A DNA stretch of 64,000 nucleotides, from contig JAITYX010000052.1 of NCBI GenBank assembly GCA_021018815.1, positions 2,656,501-2,720,500 of the forward strand, given 5' to 3'. The position numbers were made by a program, and so were the translations under genes. This document shows, one piece after another, positions 49,906-59,509 of the stretch. The notes under the pieces are model-generated. The model ran no database searches, was not told the origin of the DNA, and saw nothing but the letters and a program-made list of their open reading frames with translations. Positions within the stretch are counted from its first letter, which is position 1. Each line of letters starts with the position of its first letter. The stretch comes from Talinum fruticosum. Taxonomy: Eukaryota > Streptophyta > Magnoliopsida > Caryophyllales > Talinaceae.

Positions 49906-52900
49906 CTAAAGTATTGCTACTGAATCTCTAAACATATTGGCAAATACCCTTTGATTCCTGGTCTTCGAAATGTGGTACAACATTGAAACTGTATTGGCCC
50001 AACAAAGTTGTTTCTTCCATCTTTCCCCCTTCATCTTTTGTATTTTCAGCATCCACTGCCCCGGGTTTGTTGCTCTATTATCCATTCCAATCCATTTTTC
50101 CATCTCTTGTCTCATGTATGTAGTTAGGTTAGATTCATAAAACAAGTGATCAATTGTTTTAGTCTCTTTGTTGCATACTCCGCAAACTGTATGTACTTGT
50201 ATCATTACGTTGCTCAATTTGCTTCTCACATATACTTACTTTAGCATTATTAGCCAGCAGGTGAAGTTATGCCTTGGTATGTTCGAGTCTTGCCCATACC
50301 ATCTTTGCCCGGTTTACTCTTTCTCCTAGATTGAGTCTTCCATTTATACCGAGAGCCAACAGAATATTCCATCTTTGCTTTGTTATCCCACCACCATTTC
50401 GTGTGGTGCAGTACCCCACTTGAAGCTTTCTTTAATTTGGCACAATTTCCCCAATACTAGCGAGATGTCCTCCGAGGTATATATTCCCACCACTCTTTAT
50501 TTTGCGGTATCTCCCATTCACCCATTTCACCCATAGGATATCCTTTTTATTGCCACGACCCACATAATTTTTGCTTGCATAAGCTTTATTCCGGACCTTT
50601 AGGTTTTTTATCCCCATTCCACCAAAAGCCTTTGGTTTGCAAGTATCCGACCAAGCCACATAGGGCCTTTTGAAATCTTCATCTCCCCTCCCCCCACCAT
50701 AGGAAGTTCCTACATTTTTTGCTTACCATGTTGATTACTTCCATTGGAAGCATGAAGATCGAAGCCCAAAAATTGTATAGTCCCATTAGTACTGAGTTAA
50801 TCAAGGTGATTCTCCCGAGTATATGAGAGGTGTCTTGCTTTCCATAGCTATAATTTTGCTTGTAATTTTATCTACCAGTAGTACACAATCTGACTTACTC
50901 ATCCTTCCTGTTGTTATTGGGAGTACTAGGTATTTTCTTGGAAGATGACCTACATTATAACTTGTACAATCAAGAAGTTGATGTTTCCCGTCTGCATCAA
51001 CCCCAACCAATATCGGCATTGACTTTTGATGATTATTCTCCAATCTTGATGTTTGTGCAAACTATCTAAGGGTCTGCATTATTAGCTCCACGAGACTTCC
51101 TTCTTGCAGACTCGAAAACAATCAAGTTATCTACAAATAGCATGTGATTAATCTGGAGTTTTGAGCATTTGGGGTGGAGTCTAAAATTTGTGTTTTTCCC
51201 AGTTAGCACCAAGAGTCTTGATAGATACTCCATTGAGATAACAAAAAGCTATGGGGATAGGGGTCTTTGTCTCAACCCTCTCCTCTCCTCAAAAAAACCA
51301 TGTGGGCTACCATTTAACAACACTCGTGAATGAGGTAGAAGTTATGCAAGCCATAACCCATTTAACAAACTCAGCGAGGACTTTAGTCCATTCATTACCT
51401 CCTCAACAAAATCCCAATGGATTGTATCATAAACCTTTCTCATGTCTATTTTAAAAAGACATCTCGGGAAATATTTTTCCTAAAAATAACCTTTTGCGAT
51501 TTCTTGACAAAGCGAGGACATTATACAATAGCTCTCTCCCCTTAACAAAAGCACCTTGACTTGGATGAATAATGATAGGCAAAACCATGCCTATTCTCTT
51601 TACTAACAGTCTAGACACCACTTTGTATATAACATTGTAGCATGATATTGGATGAAAATTAGCGGCAGTTTGAGGGCAAGTTACCTTAAGTAGAATAACC
51701 AAGTTTGTAGTGTTCCACCCCAAGTGCATTTTCCCTAAGTAAGGAATTTATTAATGGCCTCACATAGTTTTCTTCCAATCTCTTCCCAGTTGCACTTGAA
51801 GAAACTACTTGTTGTACCTATCCGACCCGTGTGATTGTTCATTTGGTATACTCATCACTACCTCTTTGATGTCAACATTAGAGAAAGGTTTGCATAACTC
51901 TACTTATTGCTCAAGATCCAGGCATTTTCCAGCTGCATCTACTGTCTTTACCCCACTATCCCGCTTTCTACCCATCATATTTTGGTAATATTGTACCATA
52001 GTGTGAGCCACTTCTTTAAAACCTTCTACTCTAACCCTATCTAGCCCTTGTATAGCATAGATGTAGTTAGACAACCTCCTCCTTTCCACAATTGCAAAAA
52101 AATCTTGTTGCATTGATCCCCATATTAGACCCAATCCATCTTGCTTTGTTGTCTTTTTAGTGTATGGGTTGATCGCATGATATCTACATATTTAATTCTC
52201 AGTCTTTCTTCTTCTTCCCTAAGACATGCATCTTGAGGATTATTCATCATGGCCAATTGCTTGGCTTCCAAATGTGACCTTGCTAAATTCATTTGATGAT
52301 GGATATCTGCAAACTTGTCCCTATTCGAGCTTCTTTAGTGGCCCCTTTCAGCTGAGTGAGTATTCTCTTTACTTCAACAATTTTTAATGTGTTGGTTACA
52401 TTGCTAATCACATCCTGCACAATAGCCTTGTATTGTGGGTCACTACTCCACATTTCATAGAATCCGAATAGGCTAGGTGTTTTTGGGGAGGCGGGGAAAG
52501 ACAACGAGATTGGTGAGTGATCGGAAAGTCCTTACACCATGTATTCGAGCATGCACAAACTCTATAATATTAGTCCATTGAGAGTTTGATAGTACTCAAT
52601 CAATTCTTGACCAAATGTGTTTGTTGGTCCATGTATATCTCGGTCCATAACATTGAATTACATGTAAGTCACAAGCGAGTTATGCATTCGAGCAAAATCG
52701 GCAATATCACATGTAAAGCCGAGTTAAAATCTCCACATATGCACCATGACATATTCTTTTGCTTAGCAAGCTCTTTGATTATGGCCCAAAGTGGCATTCT
52801 TTGATGTTGTTTATTGTAAGCATAAAGAACAGTCCAACAAAATTTAATTCTTGTTGTCGGTTGGACTACTATGTAGTGTATATATTACATATCTATCTCG

Positions 52901-53148
52901 CTCAATATACACATCATATTGTTGTGTATTCCATGCTCCAAGTATTCTCCCTTTAGGGCTCAAGTTCCCCTTAGAGGAAAATTTCCAATCCTCGCATACT
53001 TTCTACACTATTCCCTCCTCATTTTACGATGCAAGCTTAGTTTCAAGCAATCCAACTAATCCAATTTTTTGTTTTTCGGATAGGTATGTAGGTCTATCTG
53101 TTTATTAAGGTTGTTCAAACCCCTAATGTTCCATCATAATATATTCAT
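49906..53148 (-). pseudogene. LINE ORF2 remnant, minus strand
   Basis: The endonuclease start WNIRGLNNLNKQ (about 53131-53095) has a stop just before it. Reverse transcriptase words are HPISCYNVIYKVVSRLLVKR and QGAFVKGRELLYN. The catalytic segment reads MLFVDNLIVF where FADD is expected. KAFGGMGIKNLKVRN and VCGVCNKETKTIDHLFY mark the C-terminal region. The protein is non-functional. Confidence 0.8.
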
Positions 53149-53169
53149 CATCCGGGGATTTATCCCGTC

Positions 53170-54293
53170 TACTTTGCTTGAGTAATCATCTACACAATCT
53201 TTGTCTCCAACAAGGTCTCAAAATTGTTATTTGTCACTGGACTAATTTCCCTTGCGGTGTTGCTTGTTCTCACGAGTCCTTCTAGGCCTCATCGAACCCT
53301 TCCTGGTCTTCGTTGCACGAGGTTTAGCTTGGACTTGATCATTCCGCACTGGACTCTCCTCTATTCCATTCTAGCTGGTTGTTTTTTCATGCAATCGGAT
53401 GTGTCATGGCCAAACAAGGAACAATGGGAGCATTTGATTGGACTCCATTTATACTTAACCTTCGTTTTATGATAACCTCATTTTCATTCACAAAGTCCAC
53501 TTGTCTTGGGCGGGGTTTCATTTAGTTGTACTTCAATCAAGACCCTAGCAAAGTGAAGTAAGGTTTTCTCCTTTGTAGGCCTATCTGTCTTGATAGGAAT
53601 CCCAATTAAGCTGCTCATTTTGCTCGGACTCTATATCCCCTAGTACTTGATATCTAGTTCGAGAATTTGACCCATATAGGTAGGGATTTAATTGCATTCA
53701 CATCGATTTCTAGCTCCGGATTCCGGCTTCACAACGAATGGTTTTCGATCAAAGAAAAACATGCCCTTATTCGATATAGTTTCCTTGTCCTGCAGATTTG
53801 TAAATCGGACTATATAAATAGTCATTTCCTTATCATTGCCACCTTGTCAATGGATTGTTCCTTCCAAATCCTTCTTATGAAACCTTCCATCACCTCATAT
53901 TGGGGATTGGTTCCCATCACACAACATAGCACCGCAGTGCTCAAATATTCGATTTCCCAAGCAATATCATCTCGTATCACTTTTGCAACTTTATTACCAT
54001 TGATTTCTATGGCGGTACATATTTCAAAGCATTTCCTTTATCCGGATTCACAAGAGAAGCGTAGGAGCTTACCCGAATTTGTTCCGTGCTAGTATTCCTT
54101 TGAGGCTCCCTTTCGGTTTCATCGCGATTCCGACCTCTTTTCCATTTCCAAGTGTTACTATTGCATCAATTTCCGGTGGGTTCGACGCCTCCGAGTTCTT
54201 TGGTTTACTTGCGGCTCCTTGAGACCGGTTAGCGCTTCCGGATCTAGCTGAAATCGAGACATTTGCATGACCTTTAGAGCATCTCCAATGCAA
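53170..54293 (-). pseudogene. LINE ORF1 remnant, minus strand
   Basis: The zinc knuckle CSHCSLFGHDTSDC (about 53435-53395, C-x2-C-x4-H-x4-C) follows the stretch KYKWSPIK. A Ser/Ala-rich N-terminus lies at 54293-54069, and a DUF4283-like middle is read in mixed frames. Confidence 0.7.
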
Positions 54294-54300
54294 GGGCCAA

Positions 54301-54960
54301 TTTTAGGCTCAGCTGGTGGGGGCCTATATTGACACATCATCTAAAAGCCAATTTTTCTCTCTCCTAAATCCTTACTTCTACAATGCAAGGCTCACCACCA
54401 AGGCTCACTTATTTAAATAATATACATGAAGCCTAGTCATTAACATATTTAATTAGTTTACATATTTTATTTTACATCATCTAAAAACCAAATTTTCTCT
54501 CTCCTCACTCCACTCCGGGCTCCTCCGTCTCCCTGTCGGCCGTAGGTGGCCGGCAGCGTGGTGGGCGCCGGCAAAGGTGGTGGTGGCTACTCCTAGGCTC
54601 CTCCGTCTCCCTGTCGGCCGTAGGTGGCCGGCGGCGTGGTGGGCATCGCCGAAGGTGGTGGTGGTTGATGGCCATTGTTTCTCTATTCAAGAAAACTTCA
54701 ACTTTGATTTTCTTTCTCTCGTTCAATTACAGTTTCATTGACGAAAACCCGGATGAATGAATCGAAGTGTTCCTACACCGATGGCCATTGTTGCTTACGC
54801 CCTTGAATAGAGGCCCTACGCTAATGGCCATTGTTGAGTAAGTTTCTTGGAGAGTTAAACAAAGCGTAGCTCGGGAATAGTGTTGGTTGGGCTGCCATTA
54901 ATTGTCCACCATTTTCAATTAAATTATCCACCTTAATTAATTCCGCTTAACCAATCAACG
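54301..54960. repeat. Unclassified repeat with a 78-bp tandem duplication
   Basis: GGCTCCTCCGTCTCCCTGTC begins two tandem copies (54518-54595 and 54596 to about 54667), which differ at a few positions and are GC-rich in an AT-rich setting. GAGCATCTCCAATGCAAGG at about 54278 resembles a transposon end, but I cannot find its partner. Confidence 0.55.
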
Positions 54961-55185
54961 GATGACATTTGGACGACGAGCTTTCCCAAGCGAGCGCCGG
55001 GGCACGGGCCTTCACGCGCGCCTTGGGATAATACGAGTCCATTGTGAAACAACACGTCTCGGGCGGCACGCCACATCGGACGCGCCTCCCTTCCCAAGCT
55101 TCGTGTTGCTTGAGGCTCTTAGGTCTTCCTCGCTTGCCCCTGCCATGGCCGAGCTCTTGAGCTCGGGAGCAAGAAAGGATTATAT
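54961..55185. other. GC-rich unclassified segment
   Basis: A GC-rich stretch with CGCGCC words and no credible protein, bounded by AT-rich DNA on both sides. It is probably part of a DNA transposon. Confidence 0.4.
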
Positions 55186-55620
55186 ATATATAGGTGAGCA
55201 AGATTGGGTACCGGTCATTTTGGTCGAACCCGATCCGGGATCCGGTTGGAGCCGGGTCTATATTTCGGACCCAGTCCTAGACCCGGTTCCGATCGGGTCT
55301 AGAAATCTTGACCCGGTCCCAAACCTAGTGGGAACCGGGTACATAAAGGGGTACCCGATTGCCTTTTTTTAGTTAGAGTATCATTTGCGTTTTTTAATTT
55401 TCTACTTTTTATTTTTTTTTTGTAAAATTTTAGCTTATAATTATCCTATATTTCACCTATTTGATTTGCCTTTACAACCCTCTAATTATGACTAATAATC
55501 CAACATTAACAATGAAAATCTATATATATATATATATATATATAAGAAAAGATCGTGTAACGGGTCCGAGTCCAGGTCTACATTTTCACTACTTAGTCCG
55601 GTTCTAACCAAGTGCTAACT
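55186..55620. repeat. hAT-like subterminal repeat region
   Basis: TATAGGTGAGCAAGATTGGG resembles the end of Ac/hAT-type elements. It is followed by clustered GAACCCG, GACCCGGT and CGGGTCTA words, typical of hAT subterminal regions. A (TA)n tract lies at 55521-55545. No transposase is seen. Confidence 0.45.
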
Positions 55621-56150
55621 TTATGCTATGTTTATGATGATGATGATCAAGAGAATTCTAATGTTGAAGATGAGGAGTTAGTAGCGGCTACGGAAAAGAA
55701 AAAAAATGATAAAGAATATTGCTATTGAAAGAGACTTAGCCATTCATGAGAATAACAATAGGGAGGATAAACTGAGGATGAATTAACCGAAAAAAGTATC
55801 GGGATTCAGACAATGGTGACAGCCTTGACAGTGATAGTGGCGATGACAGTAAGAAGGCACCAAAGAGGAAACAAAGTGTCAAACATCCCAAATATAAGGA
55901 TAAAAAGAGTTACAATAACATTTTTAACCCATATAATTAATTTAGTAACTCGAACGCTTTAGACCCCTCTGTCCTTACGAGAATATCATCATTTAGAACT
56001 GATTATTTAGGGATCTTCATCATCGGCAGCTTTTGTTTTTACATCAGAGATATGAGCTTGGCTTTTGTGGGCTCCCCACTATCCAAATCCAAGAATTAAA
56101 AATTGTGATAAAATTTGGCGTTTCTTGGAGCAATAATGGATGAATAGAAC
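55621..56150. other. Intergenic, possible acidic transposase remnant
   Basis: Short frames give acidic stretches (DDDQENSNVEDEELV near 55640; DSGDDSKKAPKRKQS near 55830) broken by stops. They may be a decayed transposase or host exon. I do not recognise a family. Confidence 0.3.
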
Positions 56151-56276
56151 CTTGTCGCCTTCAACCCCAATTAACCTAATCAAAATAGTTTCAGATCTTA
56201 AACTCCCTCGCCGCCATTGCCACCGACGAAGCAACTTAAACAAAATTCAACGCGTTGAGATTTTGAGTTCAATCCA
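56151..56276 (+). promoter_or_regulatory. 5' leader of copy 4
   Basis: AACTCCCTCGCCGCCATTGC and GAGATTTTGAGTTCAATCC match the leaders of copies 1-3. The distal words GAACCTTGTC and CCTAATCAAA match copy 3. No TATA box is evident. Confidence 0.45.
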
Positions 56277-57317
56277 ATGGAGAGATCAAGATTTCAACAA
56301 CTCTACTCAGTCCTCAAATCTGAGCTGCTTCAACACCCTGCATTCGAGCACGATTCATTCTCTCACCAGCGGGTCGAAACAATGCTCGATCACAACGTCC
56401 CTGGGGGCAAGCTCAACCGAGGCCTCTCGGTAGTCGAAACGTACATGCTACTCAGAAAAAAGGGAGAAACATCAGATCAAGCTCAGTTTCATGAAAATGA
56501 ACAAGATGGAGTACTTCTAGCCTCTGTTTTAGGCTGGTGCGTTCAGTGGCTAGTTGGATGTGCTCTTGTCTTGGATGATGTTATGGATAACTCCTACACC
56601 CGCCGAGGCCGGCCATGCTGGTTTAGGCTCCCAAATGTTGGGACCATCGCGTTGAATGATGGGATTTTGCTATGGAACCACATTAACTTGATCCTCAAAA
56701 AACATTTTCGAGATCGCCCATATTATGTAGACTTGCTTGAGCTGTTCAACGAGGTGGAGTTTCAGACCGCGTCAGGAGAAATGCTGGATCTGATCACTGG
56801 GGAGCAAGATTTGTCATGCTTCACAGCCACGACTCAGAGAAGGATTAGCAAGTACAAGACTGCTTATGGGACGTTCTACCTCCCATTTGCTTGCGCTCTC
56901 CTAGTGCTGGGGGAGAGGATTGAGAAGTATGAGGATGTAAAGGATTTGCTTCTTGAAATGGGGGTGTATTTTCAAGTACAGGATGATTATTTGGATTGTT
57001 ATGGTGACCCAGAAAAGGTGGGAAAAAACGGGACGGATATTCAGGACTTCAAGTGTTCTTGGTTGGTCGTTAAGGCCTTGGAGATGTGCAATGAGGAGCA
57101 GAGGAAGGTGTTATATGATAACTACGGAAAGGTAGATGAGGCAAGTGTTGAAGGTGTGAAAGGAGTGTATAAGGAGCTCGACCTTCAAAGAGTGTACACT
57201 GAGTATGAGATTGAGGTGTATGAGAAGCTTATGGCAAGGATTGAAGCCGTTCCTAGCAAACAAGTGCAAGCTGTGTTGAAGGCTTACTTGGATAAGATTC
57301 ATAAGAGGCAGAAATAG
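56277..57317 (+). CDS. FPPS-like trans-prenyltransferase, copy 4
   Basis: A 346-residue intronless FPP synthase-family protein and the least derived copy. Landmarks are PGGK (42-45) with Arg48, DDVMD (100-104), Arg109-Arg110, YKT (193-195), DDYLD (236-240) and FKCSW. It keeps the ordinary plant segments [22 protein letters not shown] and the tail KIHKRQK. The residues 5 and 4 before DDVMD are nevertheless Cys95 and Ala96 rather than Tyr-Phe, and Gly replaces Tyr after YKTAY. One oddity is Lys-Asn in GKNGTDIQD, where the other copies have GKIGTD. The N-terminus is shorter than in copies 1-3. It is probably active, and useful as the nearest proxy for the ancestor. Confidence 0.93.
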   Translation: MERSRFQQLYSVLKSELLQHPAFEHDSFSHQRVETMLDHNVPGGKLNRGLSVVETYMLLRKKGETSDQAQFHENEQDGVLLASVLGWCVQWLVGCALVLDDVMDNSYTRRGRPCWFRLPNVGTIALNDGILLWNHINLILKKHFRDRPYYVDLLELFNEVEFQTASGEMLDLITGEQDLSCFTATTQRRISKYKTAYGTFYLPFACALLVLGERIEKYEDVKDLLLEMGVYFQVQDDYLDCYGDPEKVGKNGTDIQDFKCSWLVVKALEMCNEEQRKVLYDNYGKVDEASVEGVKGVYKELDLQRVYTEYEIEVYEKLMARIEAVPSKQVQAVLKAYLDKIHKRQK

Positions 57318-57889
57318 GGTAAGGTTTCATAAGGTGGAACATTGAGGGTAGTGTAAACTAGGGCTTGGAGAGTGGGAGGCAATTTGGGTTCATGAATTGG
57401 AACTCTATTTTGTGATGTACTTCTGGCAAAGTACAACTATAATAATTTTAGTAGACATTCCTTTGTAATGGAGTGTTCATTTATAGGAACTAGGAAGGGA
57501 ACTGAAGTCTTGGACTAGAAGATTTGCAAGTCCTATATTTGGTTGTGCTGTTTCTTAACTTGCTTCATTTATCATAATTGACCTTCTGATATATAACGAC
57601 AAAAACCCCTGTTAGGTACCTCTCAATGTGCAAGGAAGGAAACCAAAAATATGAGCATATTGTCTTAATAAAAAGGTAAATCATAGCACCCTGTTTCTCC
57701 CACTTTGTTACTAATATGCAACATTCTCCCCCCCAAAAAAAGCCAGAGAATTAAACTTTCATATCTTCTTAATCCTAAATAAACCTTTTGTGCATGTCTG
57801 TTTCCCAACATTGAGTTTAGCGCCTGCATAAGACACAAAAAGAATACTCATAAGGCACCTCGCCCCTTGAGGTTCCTACTTTGGAGAGT
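57318..57889. other. 3' flank of copy 4
   Basis: TTGAGGGTAGTGTAAACTAG and GGGTTCATGAATTGG match the 3' flank words of the 58-kb pseudogene and copy 2. The rest is AT-rich, without a gene. Confidence 0.5.
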
Positions 57890-58255
57890 CTCTTGAGATG
57901 GATGTGTATTTTGAAGTACAGGATGATTACTTGGATTGTTTTGGTGACACTGGAAAGGTTGGGAAGATCAGGATGACTATTTAGGATTTTAAGTGTTCTT
58001 GGTTGGTTGTTAAGGTCTTGGAAATGTGCAATGATGAGCAGAGGAAGGTGTGTCGTATGATAATCACAGGAAGGTGAATCAAGCAGGTGTTGAAGCTGTG
58101 AAAGGTTGTGTAAGGAGCTCAGCCTTGAAAGAGCATATGCTGAGTATGAGATTGGGGTGTATGAGAACATAATCGCAAGGATTGAAGCCGTTCCGAGCAA
58201 AGCAGTGCAGGCTGTGTTGAAGGCTTTCTTGGACAAGATTCACAAGATGCAGAAA
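57890..58255 (+). pseudogene. 5'-truncated FPPS-like pseudogene (58 kb)
   Basis: This starts at the helix before the second aspartate motif ([15 protein letters not shown]) and runs to KAFLDKIHKMQK, where the normal stop codon has been lost. It has an in-frame stop soon after GKVGKI, a frameshift near 58050 and a small deletion near 58105. The last segment ([17 protein letters not shown]) is closer to ordinary plant FPP synthase than the same part of copies 1-3. It lies 0.7 kb from the CHCH gene stop. Confidence 0.92.
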
Positions 58256-58951
58256 CATGGTGGATGGATGTCAGAAGATAGTCTACTGAGGGTAGTGCGA
58301 GCTAGCTAGGGTATGGGATGTCAAATTAGGTTCGTGAAGAATAATGCAGGAAGAGATGAAGAAGGAATAAAGTGGATGAGTACGCTTGATTAGTAGAATA
58401 CGAGCATGTTTAATGCATGTCAGAATAAAATTTTTAGGCTGTAGGGATGTATGTGTAGCTGAATAATTTTCCTTGGTTATTTATAGCTGAGGCAGTTATG
58501 TATAGTGTATGACTTATGTGTTTTTTAGTTTAATATAAATCTGCCTATCTATCGAATAAGAATTCTATTTTGAGATGTACCAAAAACTGCAGTAACAAGG
58601 TAAGCCCAAACGAAATTAGATCCACAATGTAACATATAACGATGGTGAAAATGAACAATTAGAGTGAAGGAATTTTATAAGAACAAATTAGAAAATGTCT
58701 CCAAGTCATCTATGTTTAGCCAATGGTTGCTGATCCTACTGAGAGGTAGCAAAGCTAATTCTTCCTGAACATCTAAAAAACCACAAGATAGATAGTGGTC
58801 TAGTTGTAGATTATAAAAATTGACAATTTAAGGAAAAACAGAGAGTCGAATTGACTTTCTATGTATCGGCATGCCACAAAACCATTATGACCAAATTATG
58901 TTCACAGTGTATGTTGATTGGAAATGGTAGATGTCCCAGTGGAAGATTTGA
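58256..58951. repeat. Shared 3' flank between pseudogene and CHCH gene
   Basis: Counterpart of 26734-27372. It also holds the 3' UTR of the CHCH gene on the minus strand. No other gene is seen. Confidence 0.75.
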
Positions 58952-59488
58952 CTAACCAGGTACCTTGACTTGCTTTCTGGCTTTGCGGACACATTCTTGA
59001 AAAGTACTGACAACACTGGCACATTTGAGGGGATCCTCTACATGCTCCTTGTAGCATTCCAAGCAAGCATTCATCTCGGGCTGGCACATAATAGTTTTGT
59101 GCTGAGGAAGCTTGAACTCTTTTTCATGGAGTTCCTTCGCTCGTAGTGTAACTTCTTTTGACATGTTTTCCTCAAGTCTTTGCAATTTCTCCAGGACACT
59201 TTCACTCTCCTTCAAAACAGATCGAATAGCTTCCAACTCTGGACTTGAAGATGGACGAGGTGTTGGAGGAGGTAAGAAGAAAGGCATTTGACGTTGCCAC
59301 CCAGCTGCCGGACTTTCCTTCTGAATTTCAGATTCATTAGGAATTGGCTTCTGTGGTCCCTTCTTTTCTGATCGCTGTCTCTCTTTAGGTATCTTGGGCT
59401 TCGTTTTCTTTGTTTTCTTTTTGGATTTTGCCACCTCATCATCCACAAGCTGATTGATTAATTTTCCGCTGAGATGTATGTCAGCCAT
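58952..59488 (-). CDS. Twin CX9C (CHCH) domain protein
   Basis: A 178-residue protein starting MADIHLSGKLI. It has an acidic/basic N-terminal part, a Lys-rich stretch (KSKKKTKKTKPKIPK, about 20-34), a Pro-rich segment (LPPPTPRPSSSP, about 72-83), a predicted coiled coil (SVLKESESVLEKLQRLEEN, about 90-108) and a C-terminal twin C-x9-C pair: MCQPEMNACLEC and KCASVVSTFQEC. Such proteins are usually imported into the mitochondrial intermembrane space by the Mia40 pathway and include assembly factors. It probably belongs to the Cox19/CHCH family of plants; the exact role is unknown. An acceptor site (TCTTCAG at 59510) precedes the start, so a 5' UTR intron is likely. It is oriented tail to tail with the FPPS-like genes. 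Confidence 0.85.
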   Translation of the reverse strand: MADIHLSGKLINQLVDDEVAKSKKKTKKTKPKIPKERQRSEKKGPQKPIPNESEIQKESPAAGWQRQMPFFLPPPTPRPSSSPELEAIRSVLKESESVLEKLQRLEENMSKEVTLRAKELHEKEFKLPQHKTIMCQPEMNACLECYKEHVEDPLKCASVVSTFQECVRKARKQVKVPG

Positions 59489-59509
59489 TATATTGCAAAA
59501 CGAGAACAC

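Larger units (their letters stand above)
49676..54300 (-). mobile_element. Degenerate L1-type LINE, minus strand
   Basis: Reading leftward there is an ORF1 with zinc knuckle, an endonuclease start near 53148, reverse transcriptase motifs near 51680-51450, a second RT segment near 51160, and a zf-RVT region near 50230-49906. The 3' boundary lies near a (TA)n tract. All parts carry stops and frameshifts. It resembles the 1.2-8.1 kb LINE in architecture, but I cannot say whether they are the same family. Confidence 0.85.

Noticed and set aside
16340..56620. Irregular (chrysanthemyl-type) prenyl coupling by the FPPS-like proteins
   Set aside because: Irregular FPPS-derived coupling enzymes are expected to have altered first-motif aspartates. 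All four copies keep DDxxD and the usual Arg-Arg and Lys residues, so regular chain elongation is the better prediction.
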